A DNA stretch of 64,000 bases from Pseudoalteromonas sp. MM1 (GTDB lineage: Bacteria > Pseudomonadota > Gammaproteobacteria > Enterobacterales > Alteromonadaceae): NCBI RefSeq assembly GCF_030296835.1, contig NZ_AP027922.1, positions 1,488,001-1,552,000 on the forward strand, in the 5' to 3' direction. The position numbers were made by a program, and so were the translations under genes. The notes under the pieces are model-generated. The model was given only the letters and a program-made list of their open reading frames with translations, made no database searches and had not been told where the DNA came from. Positions 35,871 to 45,410 of this stretch are shown here, piece by piece. Position 1 is the stretch's first letter, and the number at the start of each line of letters is the position of its first letter.

Positions 35871-36527
35871 CTATATGGGAGCAAGCTCACCTTGTTCGAT
35901 TCGCTCTAGCATTGTGTTCCAAGCAGACACACCACGGCTATTTTTTACTTTATTACCTAGGCCTTTCGATTTAGCTAACCACAAACCTTGGCCGTTAAAA
36001 CTATAAATAGGGGTTAAATCGCGGCGTTTATTAGCAGGCAGTAGCTTAGTATTAAAATTACCTAAAACATAAGGAACTTGGTTTGGGTTTTCAATGTATA
36101 TAAGCACCATATGTGGCTGGTTAACCGTTTTTTGCCTAACATACATTAACCGTATTTTATCCTCAGGAACGCCCAAGGCCATTAAAGTAAAATACTTGGC
36201 AATTACGTAGTCTTCGCAGTCACCCATGCCAATGCCTAAACTCTCGAGCGGGGTAGCCCAATAATCTTTTTGCTGCCATAGGTCTTCGTCGGTTTTATAT
36301 TTAATTTGCTTATTAAAAAAATTATTAACTAAATGAATTTTTTGCCATTCACTTTTATCAGCAGATTCATCTATAAAATTTAACCAGTTTTTTATACGTG
36401 CATGGCCTTCGCTACCATATTGTTTTTGCGCACGGGCAATTATATCGCTGTTGCGTAAATACATAAGCATGTCTTGCGCGCATACAAAAAACGAAACCAC
36501 TAATACTATACAAAGCCCTAAACGCAC
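35871..36527 (-). CDS. lapG: LapG-like periplasmic cysteine protease, with altered catalytic triad
   Basis: Transglutaminase-like protease of the LapG family, which releases large surface adhesins when not held by LapD; 218 aa. It starts with GTG (AAAGGA 6 bases upstream) and has a signal peptide (MRLGLCIVLVVSFFVCAQ). The Cys motif is GDCEDYVIAKYFTL (Cys104, with calcium-site Asp103 and Glu105) and the His motif is PHMVLIY (His139). The third triad residue, normally Asp in VLDN 17 residues after His, is Gly156 here (VLGN). The family tail RRDLTPIYSFNGQGLW is intact. It sits directly upstream of the lapD-like gene. It may be inactive or use another residue. Confidence 0.88.
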   Translation of the reverse strand: MRLGLCIVLVVSFFVCAQDMLMYLRNSDIIARAQKQYGSEGHARIKNWLNFIDESADKSEWQKIHLVNNFFNKQIKYKTDEDLWQQKDYWATPLESLGIGMGDCEDYVIAKYFTLMALGVPEDKIRLMYVRQKTVNQPHMVLIYIENPNQVPYVLGNFNTKLLPANKRRDLTPIYSFNGQGLWLAKSKGLGNKVKNSRGVSAWNTMLERIEQGELAPI

Positions 36528-36700
36528 ACACGTTCCTTTAAGTAAGTATTCCCTAATAATAAAACAAGCCTAGTATAGTATTGTTAGCATTAAAAAGGTA
36601 GATCATATAAAAGCATGAGAAGCACTAAAACAGTGCGCTAAATGCTAATTCTATTAATAAAAAATTAACAAAAAAACAATCTAAAAGGATGCTTTATTTA

Positions 36701-36728
36701 TTGAGTACACAATTGTGTTGTGTATAAT
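36701..36728 (+). promoter_or_regulatory. Predicted promoter of galU/EPS locus with palindrome in the spacer
   Basis: TTGAGT at 36701-36706, a 16-base spacer, TATAAT at 36723-36728. The spacer contains a perfect 12-base palindrome ACACAATTGTGT (36707-36718), a plausible operator. Downstream in the leader, AAAAAGG and CCTTTTT (about 36768-36790) can pair as a weak attenuator-like hairpin before the galU start. Confidence 0.6.
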
Positions 36729-36808
36729 AATAACCTCACACGGCATGTGATACACGTAAAAAGGAATTTAGCTTTTAAACTAGCCTTTTTCGTTGTTTAC
36801 AAAAAATA

Positions 36809-37723
36809 ATGAAAGGAATTAAAGTGAAAGTTTTAAAAGCAGTATTACCCGTTGCTGGCTTAGGTACGCGCATGTTGCCAGCCACAAAAGCCATTCCTAA
36901 AGAAATGCTACCTTTAGTAGACAAACCGCTTATTCAATACGTAGTTAACGAAGCCGTAGCCGCGGGTATTAAAGAAATAGTACTCGTTACTCATGCCTCT
37001 AAAAACTCAATAGAAAACCATTTTGATACCAGCTTTGAGCTAGAAGCCACCCTAGAGGCACGCGTTAAGCGCAGCCTGTTAGAAGAAGTGCGCTCTATAG
37101 TACCAAAAGACGTTACCGTAATTTCTGTTCGCCAATCAGCACCACTGGGTTTAGGCCATGCAGTTCTTGCTGCGCGCCCTATAGTGGGTAACAACCCGTT
37201 TGCCGTAATGCTCCCCGACGTAATAATCGATAAATACAAATCAAACTTAAAAACCGATAACTTAAGTGAAATGATCAGCCGTTTTGATCAAACAGGCTAT
37301 AACCAAGTAATGGTAGAACCCGTACCACAAGAATTAGTACATCAATACGGTGTGGCCGATTTAGCGGGTAAACAAATTAACGCTGGCGAAAACGCGACCA
37401 TTAAAAACATGGTCGAAAAACCAAATAACGATGAAGCACCAAGTAACTTAGCAATTACAGGCCGCTATGTTGTATCGCCCACTATTTGGGACTTATTAGA
37501 ATACACTCCACCAGGTACGGGCGGTGAAATACAGCTTACCGATGCCTTACTACAACTACGCCACCTTGAAACGCTCGAGGCTTATCACCTTAAAGGTAAA
37601 TCTCACGACTGTGGCTCTAAACTAGGTTATATGCTCGCAAATGTAGAATACGCAATGCAATCAAGCCATATGGGCAAAGAGTTTACCGAGCAGGTTAAAA
37701 AGTTACTTACTTCAAGTAATTAA
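36809..37723 (+). CDS. galU: UTP-glucose-1-phosphate uridylyltransferase
   Basis: Makes UDP-glucose, a precursor for exopolysaccharide and LPS; 304 aa. The nucleotide-binding motif [36 protein letters not shown] is nearly identical to E. coli Gal[19 protein letters not shown] and [13 protein letters not shown] also match. The ATG at 36809 lacks a clear ribosome-binding site; the in-frame GTG at 36824 has AAAGGA upstream and could be the actual start. First gene of the plus-strand polysaccharide locus. Confidence 0.96.
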   Translation: MKGIKVKVLKAVLPVAGLGTRMLPATKAIPKEMLPLVDKPLIQYVVNEAVAAGIKEIVLVTHASKNSIENHFDTSFELEATLEARVKRSLLEEVRSIVPKDVTVISVRQSAPLGLGHAVLAARPIVGNNPFAVMLPDVIIDKYKSNLKTDNLSEMISRFDQTGYNQVMVEPVPQELVHQYGVADLAGKQINAGENATIKNMVEKPNNDEAPSNLAITGRYVVSPTIWDLLEYTPPGTGGEIQLTDALLQLRHLETLEAYHLKGKSHDCGSKLGYMLANVEYAMQSSHMGKEFTEQVKKLLTSSN

Positions 37724-37752
37724 AATTATATTATTTTAAATTAAGGACAGTC

Positions 37753-38886
37753 ATGGCTATTAAAATATTAAGTATATTTGGTACGCGCCCTGAAGCTATT
37801 AAAATGGCACCGCTAGTTAAAGCGCTAAATGAAGCAGAAGGCATTGACGCAAAAGTATGTGTTACTGCCCAGCATCGTGAAATGCTAGATCAGGTTTTAG
37901 ATTTATTCGAAATTGTACCAGACTACGACTTAAACATAATGAAGCCAGGCCAAAGTTTATACGATGTAACTACAAATATTCTTTTGGGCTTAAAACCTAT
38001 TTTAGAGGAATTTAAACCCGATTTAATACTTGTTCATGGCGATACAAGTACAACCCTTTCCGCAAGTCTTGCAGCTTTTTATCAACAAATCCCAGTAGGG
38101 CATGTAGAGGCTGGCTTAAGAACAGGCAATTTAGCATCACCCTGGCCAGAGGAAGGTAATCGCAAGTTAACAGGTGCAATTACAAAGCTTCACTTTGCTC
38201 CAACCGATACGTCGCAACAAAACTTACTCAATGAAGGTGTTGATCTAAACGACATAGTTGTAACGGGCAACACGGTAATTGACGCACTCTTACAAGTGGT
38301 TGATAAAGTAAAAAAAGACGACGCATTAATCACTACATTAAAAGCACAGTTTCCAGAGTTAGACGAAACTAAAAAGCTAATCCTAGTAACAGGGCACAGA
38401 AGGGAAAGTTTTGGTGGCGGCTTTGAACGTATTTGCGAAGCACTAGCAGAAATAGCTACAGCTCATCCAGAGGCTCAAGTGCTTTACCCAATGCACTTAA
38501 ATCCAAATGTACGCGAACCAGTAAATCGTATATTAAAAAATGTTGATAATGTGCATCTAATTGAACCACAAGACTACTTACCATTTGTGTATTTAATGAA
38601 TCAAGCACACATAATAGTAACCGACTCCGGTGGTGTACAAGAAGAAGCACCAAGCCTAGGCAAGCCAGTGCTCGTAATGCGCGACACAACAGAGCGCCCA
38701 GAGGCGGTAGAAGCCGGAACGGTAAAATTAGTCGGTACAAATAAAGAACGCATTATTAGCGAAGTTAAAAACTTACTAACAAACGCGCAAGAATATCAAA
38801 CAATGAGCCGAGCACATAACCCTTATGGCGATGGTAAAGCGTGTGAGCGCATTGTTGCAAAAATTAAGCAACACTTTAAAGATTAA
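37753..38886 (+). CDS. wecB: UDP-N-acetylglucosamine 2-epimerase (non-hydrolysing)
   Basis: Interconverts UDP-GlcNAc and UDP-ManNAc; cytoplasmic, 377 aa. [14 protein letters not shown] at the N-terminus, [60 protein letters not shown] and [39 protein letters not shown] are all diagnostic. AAGGA precedes the ATG. With the next gene it supplies UDP-ManNAcA. Confidence 0.97.
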   Translation: MAIKILSIFGTRPEAIKMAPLVKALNEAEGIDAKVCVTAQHREMLDQVLDLFEIVPDYDLNIMKPGQSLYDVTTNILLGLKPILEEFKPDLILVHGDTSTTLSASLAAFYQQIPVGHVEAGLRTGNLASPWPEEGNRKLTGAITKLHFAPTDTSQQNLLNEGVDLNDIVVTGNTVIDALLQVVDKVKKDDALITTLKAQFPELDETKKLILVTGHRRESFGGGFERICEALAEIATAHPEAQVLYPMHLNPNVREPVNRILKNVDNVHLIEPQDYLPFVYLMNQAHIIVTDSGGVQEEAPSLGKPVLVMRDTTERPEAVEAGTVKLVGTNKERIISEVKNLLTNAQEYQTMSRAHNPYGDGKACERIVAKIKQHFKD

Positions 38887-38919
38887 AATAAAGTTTAAAA
38901 TTTTTTCAAGGATTTAGTA

Positions 38920-40170
38920 ATGACAATAAAAACAGTGTCGGTTGTTGGTTTAGGTTATATCGGTTTACCTACAGCGGCCGTTATTGCATCGCGCGGTATG
39001 CAGGTAATAGGTTTAGATGTAAATCAAAAAGCGGTAGATACAATAAATGCAGGTGAAATCCATATAGTAGAGCCTGATCTAGATATCGTAGTACGTGGTG
39101 TTGTTTCTACAGGTAATTTACGAGCGACAACAGTACCAGAAAAAGCAGATGTATTTATGGTGGCAGTACCAACACCATTTGTACATAGCGAAAGCGGTGA
39201 CCATAAAGCCGATTTAAGCTACATAGAATCTGCAGCTAAAACAATTGCCCCAGTACTTGAAAAAGGCAATTTAGTTATTCTAGAAAGTACGTCACCAGTA
39301 GGGGCAACAGAGCAACTAGCCGCTTGGCTAAGTGAAGCGCGCCCTGATTTAACATTCCCACAGGATAAAGGTGATGCCGCCGACATCAATGTTGCTCATT
39401 GCCCTGAGCGTGTATTACCTGGCTATGTATTACAAGAGCTAGTGTCGAACGACCGTGTAATAGGCGGTATGAGCAAAGCATGTAGCGAAAAAGCCGTTAA
39501 GTTATACGAAACTTTCGTGCGCGGCGAGTGTATTATTACCAATGCTCGCACTGCTGAAATGGCTAAGTTAACCGAAAACTCATTTCGCGATGTAAACATT
39601 GCCTTTGCCAATGAATTGTCAGTAATTTGTGACAAATTAAAAATTAATGTGTGGGAGCTTATTAAGCTTGCTAATCGTCACCCGCGTGTAAATATTTTAA
39701 ACCCAGGCCCAGGTGTTGGCGGCCACTGTATTGCGGTTGATCCTTGGTTTATTGTTGCAAGTTGCCCAGACGAAGCAAAAATAATTAAACAAGCACGCTT
39801 AACTAACGACGCAAAACCATTTTACGTAATTGAAAAAGTAGCAAAAGCCGCTGATGAATTTAAACGTCCAGTTATTGCATGCCTAGGCCTTTCATTTAAA
39901 GCCGATATTGACGACCTTCGTGAAAGCCCGGCATTAAATATTGTTGAAGAATTAGCAGCAAAAAATATTGGTGAAATACTTGCGGTAGAGCCAAACATTT
40001 CAGAGCTACCAGCCAACCTAGCAGATAAAAATGTCAGCTTAGTGTCGTTAGAAAGCGCACTGGAGCAAGCAAATGTCGTTGTAGTATTAGTTGATCATAA
40101 ACAATTTAAAGCTGCAGATAAAACAGAGTTTGCATCAAAAGTTGTTATTGATACTCGCGGTATTCTTTAA
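38920..40170 (+). CDS. wecC: UDP-N-acetyl-D-mannosamine dehydrogenase
   Basis: NAD-dependent oxidation of UDP-ManNAc to UDP-ManNAcA; 416 aa. The Rossmann motif VVGLGYIGLPTAAVIASRG, VAVPTPF, ESTSPVGATEQLA, CPERVLPG, ENSFRDVNIAFANELS, and the catalytic Cys in NPGPGVGGHCIAVDPWFIV match WecC closely, as does FKADIDDLRESPALNI. Together with wecB and the WecG-like transferase at 48802 this predicts N-acetylmannosaminuronic acid in the polymer. Confidence 0.96.
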   Translation: MTIKTVSVVGLGYIGLPTAAVIASRGMQVIGLDVNQKAVDTINAGEIHIVEPDLDIVVRGVVSTGNLRATTVPEKADVFMVAVPTPFVHSESGDHKADLSYIESAAKTIAPVLEKGNLVILESTSPVGATEQLAAWLSEARPDLTFPQDKGDAADINVAHCPERVLPGYVLQELVSNDRVIGGMSKACSEKAVKLYETFVRGECIITNARTAEMAKLTENSFRDVNIAFANELSVICDKLKINVWELIKLANRHPRVNILNPGPGVGGHCIAVDPWFIVASCPDEAKIIKQARLTNDAKPFYVIEKVAKAADEFKRPVIACLGLSFKADIDDLRESPALNIVEELAAKNIGEILAVEPNISELPANLADKNVSLVSLESALEQANVVVVLVDHKQFKAADKTEFASKVVIDTRGIL

Positions 40171-40222
40171 TTTTGTATTATTTATAAAGAGTTTTTAATG
40201 TGTATTAATAAGAATATCAATA

Positions 40223-41377
40223 ATGCCTAAAAAACATATCGCTTTAATTATGCCCCTTTCTACCTATGACTGGGGCAGTAATAACTGTGGCGGCGTAGAT
40301 AGCGTATGCCAGATGCTTGCAGAATATATGGTTAACCATGATGACGCTAACCATAGGTTTACTATTATCGGGCTCGACCCGCAAAGTAAAACTCCTTTCA
40401 CTGGTGATGTTATTCGTCTATCAGATAATGTTGATTTTATTTGGCTGCCTACATCAAGTAAGCAATCAAAATTTAAAATCCCCGGCATTATTTGGCAAAA
40501 TTGGCATGTTCGCAAGTTGTTAAAAACTTTGAATCCTGACTTAGTGCATACCCACTTTTGGAGTTTATTAATTGGCAGTGGGTTTAAGGGTAAAACATTA
40601 GTAACTATTCACAGCTATAAAAAAATAGCGCGTCGTAATGTTGGAGTGTTTAATAACTTTTTATATGAGAAAATAATTCCTTTAATTACAACAAGGCGCA
40701 GCGACAATGTAGTTGTTGTAGGTAAACAGTTACAAACAGCATTATCTAATGATGGCGTTAAATCGCAAATTGTGTATAACCCCATAGATCAAGAATACTT
40801 TAAAGCAAGTTATACTAGACATGAACACAAAAAAATTAAGCTCGTTACGTGTGCGTTATTAACACCAAGAAAGAAGGTTGAAGACTCTATTGCTTTATTA
40901 GCTAGGTTAGTTGGTAATGGTTTTAATTCTTCCTTAACTATTATTGGGCCTGCGGCCGATAAAGTATATACAGAGCAGCTAAAAAAACAGGTAGCTTCCT
41001 TAGGGTTAGAAAACAATGTAACCTTTTTAGGTAAATTAAATAAAACCCAAATTGTTCAACAATATCTTAATGCTGACTTAGGTGTATTTACTTCTAGTGA
41101 GGAGACCTTCGGCTTAGTACCTCTAGAAATGTTAGCAGTTGGATTGCCTCTAATAACAACTGAGGTTGGAATACTTGAAGATGAGAAAACTTTCTTTGAG
41201 AAAATGGGCGTTTTATACTTCTCTGACACGATAACCCCTAACCGTATCAAAAATTTGATTGATAATCATAATGTTAATGAGTCTAAAAGCGAACTTGAAG
41301 TAAAATTTAATATTGCATCTGTTTTCACGCAATATATTGATTTATATAAAAAGTGTAGTGAAAAAAATAATGATTAG
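40223..41377 (+). CDS. Glycosyltransferase family 4
   Basis: Cytoplasmic retaining glycosyltransferase of GT-B fold, 384 aa. N-terminal Gly-rich donor-independent half (MPLSTYDWGSNNCGGVDSVCQMLAEYM), VHTHFWSLLIGSGF, and C-terminal GT4 motifs: TCALLTPRKKVEDSIALLARLV, FLGKLNKTQIVQQYLNADLGVFTSSEETFGLVPLEMLAVGLPLITTEVG with the EX7E acidic pair. Donor and acceptor are unknown. No strong ribosome-binding site precedes the ATG. Its end overlaps the flippase start by 8 bases. Confidence 0.9.
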   Translation: MPKKHIALIMPLSTYDWGSNNCGGVDSVCQMLAEYMVNHDDANHRFTIIGLDPQSKTPFTGDVIRLSDNVDFIWLPTSSKQSKFKIPGIIWQNWHVRKLLKTLNPDLVHTHFWSLLIGSGFKGKTLVTIHSYKKIARRNVGVFNNFLYEKIIPLITTRRSDNVVVVGKQLQTALSNDGVKSQIVYNPIDQEYFKASYTRHEHKKIKLVTCALLTPRKKVEDSIALLARLVGNGFNSSLTIIGPAADKVYTEQLKKQVASLGLENNVTFLGKLNKTQIVQQYLNADLGVFTSSEETFGLVPLEMLAVGLPLITTEVGILEDEKTFFEKMGVLYFSDTITPNRIKNLIDNHNVNESKSELEVKFNIASVFTQYIDLYKKCSEKNND

Positions 41378-42785
41378 TTCGTTACTTAAATATGCACCAG
41401 TGCAAATTTTTGCTGCAATTAGTGTGTTTGCATTAATTAGTATTCATACCAAGTTATTAACTACAACAGAATACGGAATGTTGGCATTAATGCTATTAAC
41501 GGTTGAAGTTGTAAGGGCGGTAGCTGCGCAGTGGATTAACTCTAGCATGCTGCGTTTACTTCCTAGTAAAAAAACAGAGGAACATGATAATTTTGCAGCG
41601 ATTGCCTGCTCAATTATTTTTTGCTGCACATTGCCAGCATTAGCACTAGTTAGTTTAGGGTTATATTTAACAGGCTTATTAACCTTATCTACGTTTTTAG
41701 CTACCTTTTTAGTTTTTTTAACTAAAGCTCTCTATCAGTTCTATCTTGAATTAGCCCGTATAATGGAGCGTTTAAACCAATATAGAATTGCCGTACTTAC
41801 TCAATCTATTATGTCTATAGTAATTACAGGTAGCTTGCTAGCTTACTCTCCTAATATCCTTTCTGCGTTATCAGCCCTTGCTTTGAGCTACATAGCTGCA
41901 GGCTTAGTTGTTTTTAAACCGCTTAAAATCAGTATTAATAAACTTAAAACTCCAGATGCACAGGCTATTTTCTCTTATGGCTTACCTCTTATGGCCAGTG
42001 GCTTAGTTGCAGCAATATCAAGCCGGTTAGACCGCTACTTCATTGCAGATAAATTAGATTTAGCGCAAACAGGTATTTATGCTGCTATATCAAATATTTT
42101 ATTAGGAATTGGCGCACTTATTTTTATGGTCGTAGCCTTACCAAGTTATCCTGAATTAACAAAAAAAATTAACGATAAAGCCGCTTTGTACAAAGCCCAT
42201 GGTGAATATTTAACTTTATTATGTTTAATTTCAGCTCCTGCTTTAGTTGGGTTTTGTATTTTAGCCGAGCCTATAACGCACCTATTACTTAGTGAAGTAT
42301 ATTTATCACAAGGTTCTACTGTTATTTATATTTTATGTGCGGGAGTGTTTGTTGTAAACTTGAAGGCTCATTATATAGATCATGGATTACAGTTCTCTTT
42401 AAACACTAAATACCTGCCTAAAATTAGTGTTTTTTCTTTAGTAGTTAATCTTTCTTTATTAGTCACTTTGATCCCACTTTATGGTTTAGTAGGTGCGGCC
42501 AGTGCTTTTTTGATCACAAGTCTTACCTCATTTAGCGTGGCATTATGGTTGTCTATTAAAAAAGGATATAAGTATTTTATACCACTGCAGGTATATAAAA
42601 TTATATTTTCAACTTTGTGTATGGCTATATTTCTACCTGAATTACGAGTTTATCACTTCGTTATGATTAATATTCCCATAGTCAACCTTGTTATTGATGT
42701 ACTTATTGGCGTGAGCATTTTCTCATGTGTGCTTGCCTTACTAAATTATAAAAAATGTAAAGCATGGATAATAAATGAAAAGTGA
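41370..42785 (+). CDS. Wzx-like flippase (polysaccharide biosynthesis/MOP family)
   Basis: Membrane transporter predicted to flip undecaprenyl-linked repeat units; 471 aa with 12-14 predicted helices, spanning almost the entire length. LLTTTEYGMLALMLLTVEV, the LPLMASGLVAAISSRLDRYFIADKL segment and the GIYAAISNILLGIG pattern are characteristic of this family. The start at 41370 is preferred over an in-frame Met at 41313 deep inside the upstream gene. It overlaps both neighbours slightly, indicating translational coupling. Confidence 0.88.
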   Translation: MISSLLKYAPVQIFAAISVFALISIHTKLLTTTEYGMLALMLLTVEVVRAVAAQWINSSMLRLLPSKKTEEHDNFAAIACSIIFCCTLPALALVSLGLYLTGLLTLSTFLATFLVFLTKALYQFYLELARIMERLNQYRIAVLTQSIMSIVITGSLLAYSPNILSALSALALSYIAAGLVVFKPLKISINKLKTPDAQAIFSYGLPLMASGLVAAISSRLDRYFIADKLDLAQTGIYAAISNILLGIGALIFMVVALPSYPELTKKINDKAALYKAHGEYLTLLCLISAPALVGFCILAEPITHLLLSEVYLSQGSTVIYILCAGVFVVNLKAHYIDHGLQFSLNTKYLPKISVFSLVVNLSLLVTLIPLYGLVGAASAFLITSLTSFSVALWLSIKKGYKYFIPLQVYKIIFSTLCMAIFLPELRVYHFVMINIPIVNLVIDVLIGVSIFSCVLALLNYKKCKAWIINEK

Positions 42786-43980
42786 AAGTATTTATAGAGT
42801 AATGGTGTTCACTTTTTTGACGGCATTTATTTTTGGCGGCTATTTACTAGAAAACGTAGGTATAAAATACGTATCAGAAGGCGGAAATCCGTTAGTTAAA
42901 ATACATATTTCAACGTATATATTAATGCTAACCGTTGCAATTTTTACGCTTAGAAGAGGTATTAATGTGCCTTTAACTAGCCTAAAAGAGCTTAGGGCAT
43001 CATGGCTAATAAGTTTTTTATGTATTTTACTTGTTATATTTTATGGCTTAATTAGATTTGGTACGTCGGGCATGGCTTACTTGGTCGATACTATGGTAGC
43101 CCCACTTTTAGGTCTATATTTATTGAGTCAGTTGAGTATCACACATAAAAACAAATTATTAACCTTACTTGCATACTTACTATTCATAAATTCTGCTATA
43201 GCTATTTTAGAGTTTATATTAGGTAGTACACTAATATCCGTCGAGTTTTCAAGTTTTAGTCACTTTAGATCAACGGCTCTGTTAACTCATCCACTTAATA
43301 ACGCGTTGATTACCGCTGCATTGGCACCTTTACTAATGAGCTATACGCGAATTCCTTATTTAATCTATTTTACTGTAGTTACGTTAGCACTGTTTGCTTT
43401 TGGTGGGCGAGCTGCAACAGGCATATTCATGCTAGGTGTATTTATTTTAATAGCACCTAAGGTGCCTGCATTTATGGCTGCAGGGGTTCGCGTGTCAAAA
43501 ATGCGCTTTGCGGTAATACAAGCGCTGGCTTTTTTTGCGTCTATCTTCACAATATTAGTTATTACTTTGACCCCCATCGGTGCCCGCATACTAAGTAAGT
43601 TGCATATTGATGGTAGTGCTCAAGCGCGATTTGATGTTTTTATAATTCTTGAACAATTAAGCCTACGTGAGTGGTTTTTAGGAGCCTCACAAACTTTACT
43701 AGAAAATATCGCTTTTTATATTCAAATAGATGTTATAGAGAATTACATAATAGGCTGGATTGTTAGTTTTGGTATCATATGTACAGTTTTTTTGTTTTTA
43801 AGTTGCTATAAATTACCACTTAAAATTGCATTGGGAAAAAATAGAAATTCAGCCAAAATCGCTTTGATTGTTTTTATTTTAGTTTCATTAACAAATAATG
43901 CTTTGACGACTAAAACTCCAGCCTTACTCTTTTTAATTAGTGCAATGTACTTAGTTGTATCTAGAAGGAACGGAAAATGA
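42775..43980 (+). CDS. Wzy-type polysaccharide polymerase (VpsF-like)
   Basis: Polytopic inner-membrane protein, 401 aa with about 10-11 helices, predicted to polymerise repeat units. Conserved pieces: SSFSHFRSTALLTHPLNNALITAALAPLL in the periplasmic loop and FAFGGRAATGIFML, as seen in VpsF-type proteins. It overlaps the flippase end by 11 bases, and the Wzx-Wzy pair is standard. Assignment is by topology and context; catalytic residues are not obvious. Confidence 0.75.
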   Translation: MKSESIYRVMVFTFLTAFIFGGYLLENVGIKYVSEGGNPLVKIHISTYILMLTVAIFTLRRGINVPLTSLKELRASWLISFLCILLVIFYGLIRFGTSGMAYLVDTMVAPLLGLYLLSQLSITHKNKLLTLLAYLLFINSAIAILEFILGSTLISVEFSSFSHFRSTALLTHPLNNALITAALAPLLMSYTRIPYLIYFTVVTLALFAFGGRAATGIFMLGVFILIAPKVPAFMAAGVRVSKMRFAVIQALAFFASIFTILVITLTPIGARILSKLHIDGSAQARFDVFIILEQLSLREWFLGASQTLLENIAFYIQIDVIENYIIGWIVSFGIICTVFLFLSCYKLPLKIALGKNRNSAKIALIVFILVSLTNNALTTKTPALLFLISAMYLVVSRRNGK

Positions 43981-44069
43981 TTTCAGTAAGTTTTAGGCTT
44001 AGTGCTCATTTAAGTTGGCCTTGTGAATTAGTGTGTTTTTCAATATTTGTCGGTTAAAGGATTACTATA

Positions 44070-45401
44070 ATGTTTACAAGTAAAATTTATAAAAAAAGCC
44101 CAGTTTCAATTCAAAATATTTTATTGAGTACGCGTGCATTAGTAAGAAAAAAGCTTAGAGAAAACAATAAATGTGAACAATATACTCAAGAACTAATTGC
44201 CCATGAGTATGACTCTGAGATTTTAGGTAAATACCATGATAAAACGCTACATAAAACTATTAAGCAAGCACGAAATACCGTTGAATATTATAAAAGTTAT
44301 GACCTTAATTTAAAAACGTTTCCTTTTATTGATAAATTGGAAGTGAATAGCAATAAGGATAAGTTTTTATCGTCCAAAAAGTCAGGCACGGTTATTAAAG
44401 GTGCAACAAGTGGCACAACAGGCGCGCCTCTAGTTATTCCACAAGATATGGAATCGGTCATAACTGAGCAAGCTTTTATTAATAGAGGGTTAGCTTGGGC
44501 TGGATTTAAAGAAGGTGATAAACGAGCGTGGATCAGGGGTGATATGATTGTACCACTCGAACAAAAAAAGGCGCCATTTTGGCGTTACTCTTACTTTGAA
44601 AATATGATTATGCTCTCATCCTTTCATATGGTGCCTAATAACTTACAGTCATATATAAATGCAATGGCTGAGTTTGGTGTACAAGTTATACAGGCATATC
44701 CCTCATCGATTGTCACGCTAGCTAAGTATTTAGAAGTTAATAATGAATATTATCCAGGTGAAATAAAGTCAATTGTTACATCATCTGAATCACTAACAAA
44801 GGAAGATAAACATCTAATTGAAACGCGCTTTAAATGCACTGTTTTTGATTGGTATGGGTTATTTGAACGTGTAGCTGCTATTGCAAGCTGCGAGCACGGT
44901 CGTTATCACATATTAACAGACTATGCTCATGTAGAATTACTGCCGGCAGGAAAAGCAGAGGATGGCCGTGACCGAGCTGAAATTGTCGGTACTAACTTTA
45001 ATAACTCTTTTTACCCATTAATTCGTTATAAAACCGGCGACCATGTTATTTTGTCTGATGAGCCAAACTGCCCATGTGGTCGTGTATTTCCAATTGTGGA
45101 TTCTATAGAAGGAAGAACAGGTGATTACCTTATTGCAGAAGATGGTCAAAAAGTTCATATATTAAATCACATTCCTAAAGGAGTAAGTGGTTTGTTAGGG
45201 GCGCAGTTTGTACAAAAAGAACATATGAAAATTGAAGTACTAGTTACTTGTAATAATGACTTTACAACTGAACAAAAGCTTAAGCTTATAGATAATACAA
45301 AAGAGCGCTTAGGTAATAAAATGGATGTCACTATTACAATAGTAGATAATTTAATACGAACAAAAAATGGCAAAATGAAACAAGCTATTTGCGATTTGTA
45401 A
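44070..45401 (+). CDS. CapK/phenylacetate-CoA ligase-like adenylate-forming enzyme
   Basis: Adenylate-forming enzyme of 443 aa related to phenylacetate-CoA ligase and CapK. The AMP-binding P-loop-like motif is GATSGTTGAPLVIP (about residue 112), followed by VTSSESLTKEDKHLIETRF, WYGLFERVAAIASCEHGRYH, and a Cys-containing CPCGRVFPIVDSIEGRTGDYLI. AAAGGA precedes the ATG. Such proteins occur in capsule and EPS loci, where they are thought to activate a carboxylic acid used to modify the polymer; the substrate here is unknown. The ATP-grasp gene 9 bases downstream suggests the two work on the same modification. Confidence 0.85.
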   Translation: MFTSKIYKKSPVSIQNILLSTRALVRKKLRENNKCEQYTQELIAHEYDSEILGKYHDKTLHKTIKQARNTVEYYKSYDLNLKTFPFIDKLEVNSNKDKFLSSKKSGTVIKGATSGTTGAPLVIPQDMESVITEQAFINRGLAWAGFKEGDKRAWIRGDMIVPLEQKKAPFWRYSYFENMIMLSSFHMVPNNLQSYINAMAEFGVQVIQAYPSSIVTLAKYLEVNNEYYPGEIKSIVTSSESLTKEDKHLIETRFKCTVFDWYGLFERVAAIASCEHGRYHILTDYAHVELLPAGKAEDGRDRAEIVGTNFNNSFYPLIRYKTGDHVILSDEPNCPCGRVFPIVDSIEGRTGDYLIAEDGQKVHILNHIPKGVSGLLGAQFVQKEHMKIEVLVTCNNDFTTEQKLKLIDNTKERLGNKMDVTITIVDNLIRTKNGKMKQAICDL

Positions 45402-45410
45402 GGTGTTACA

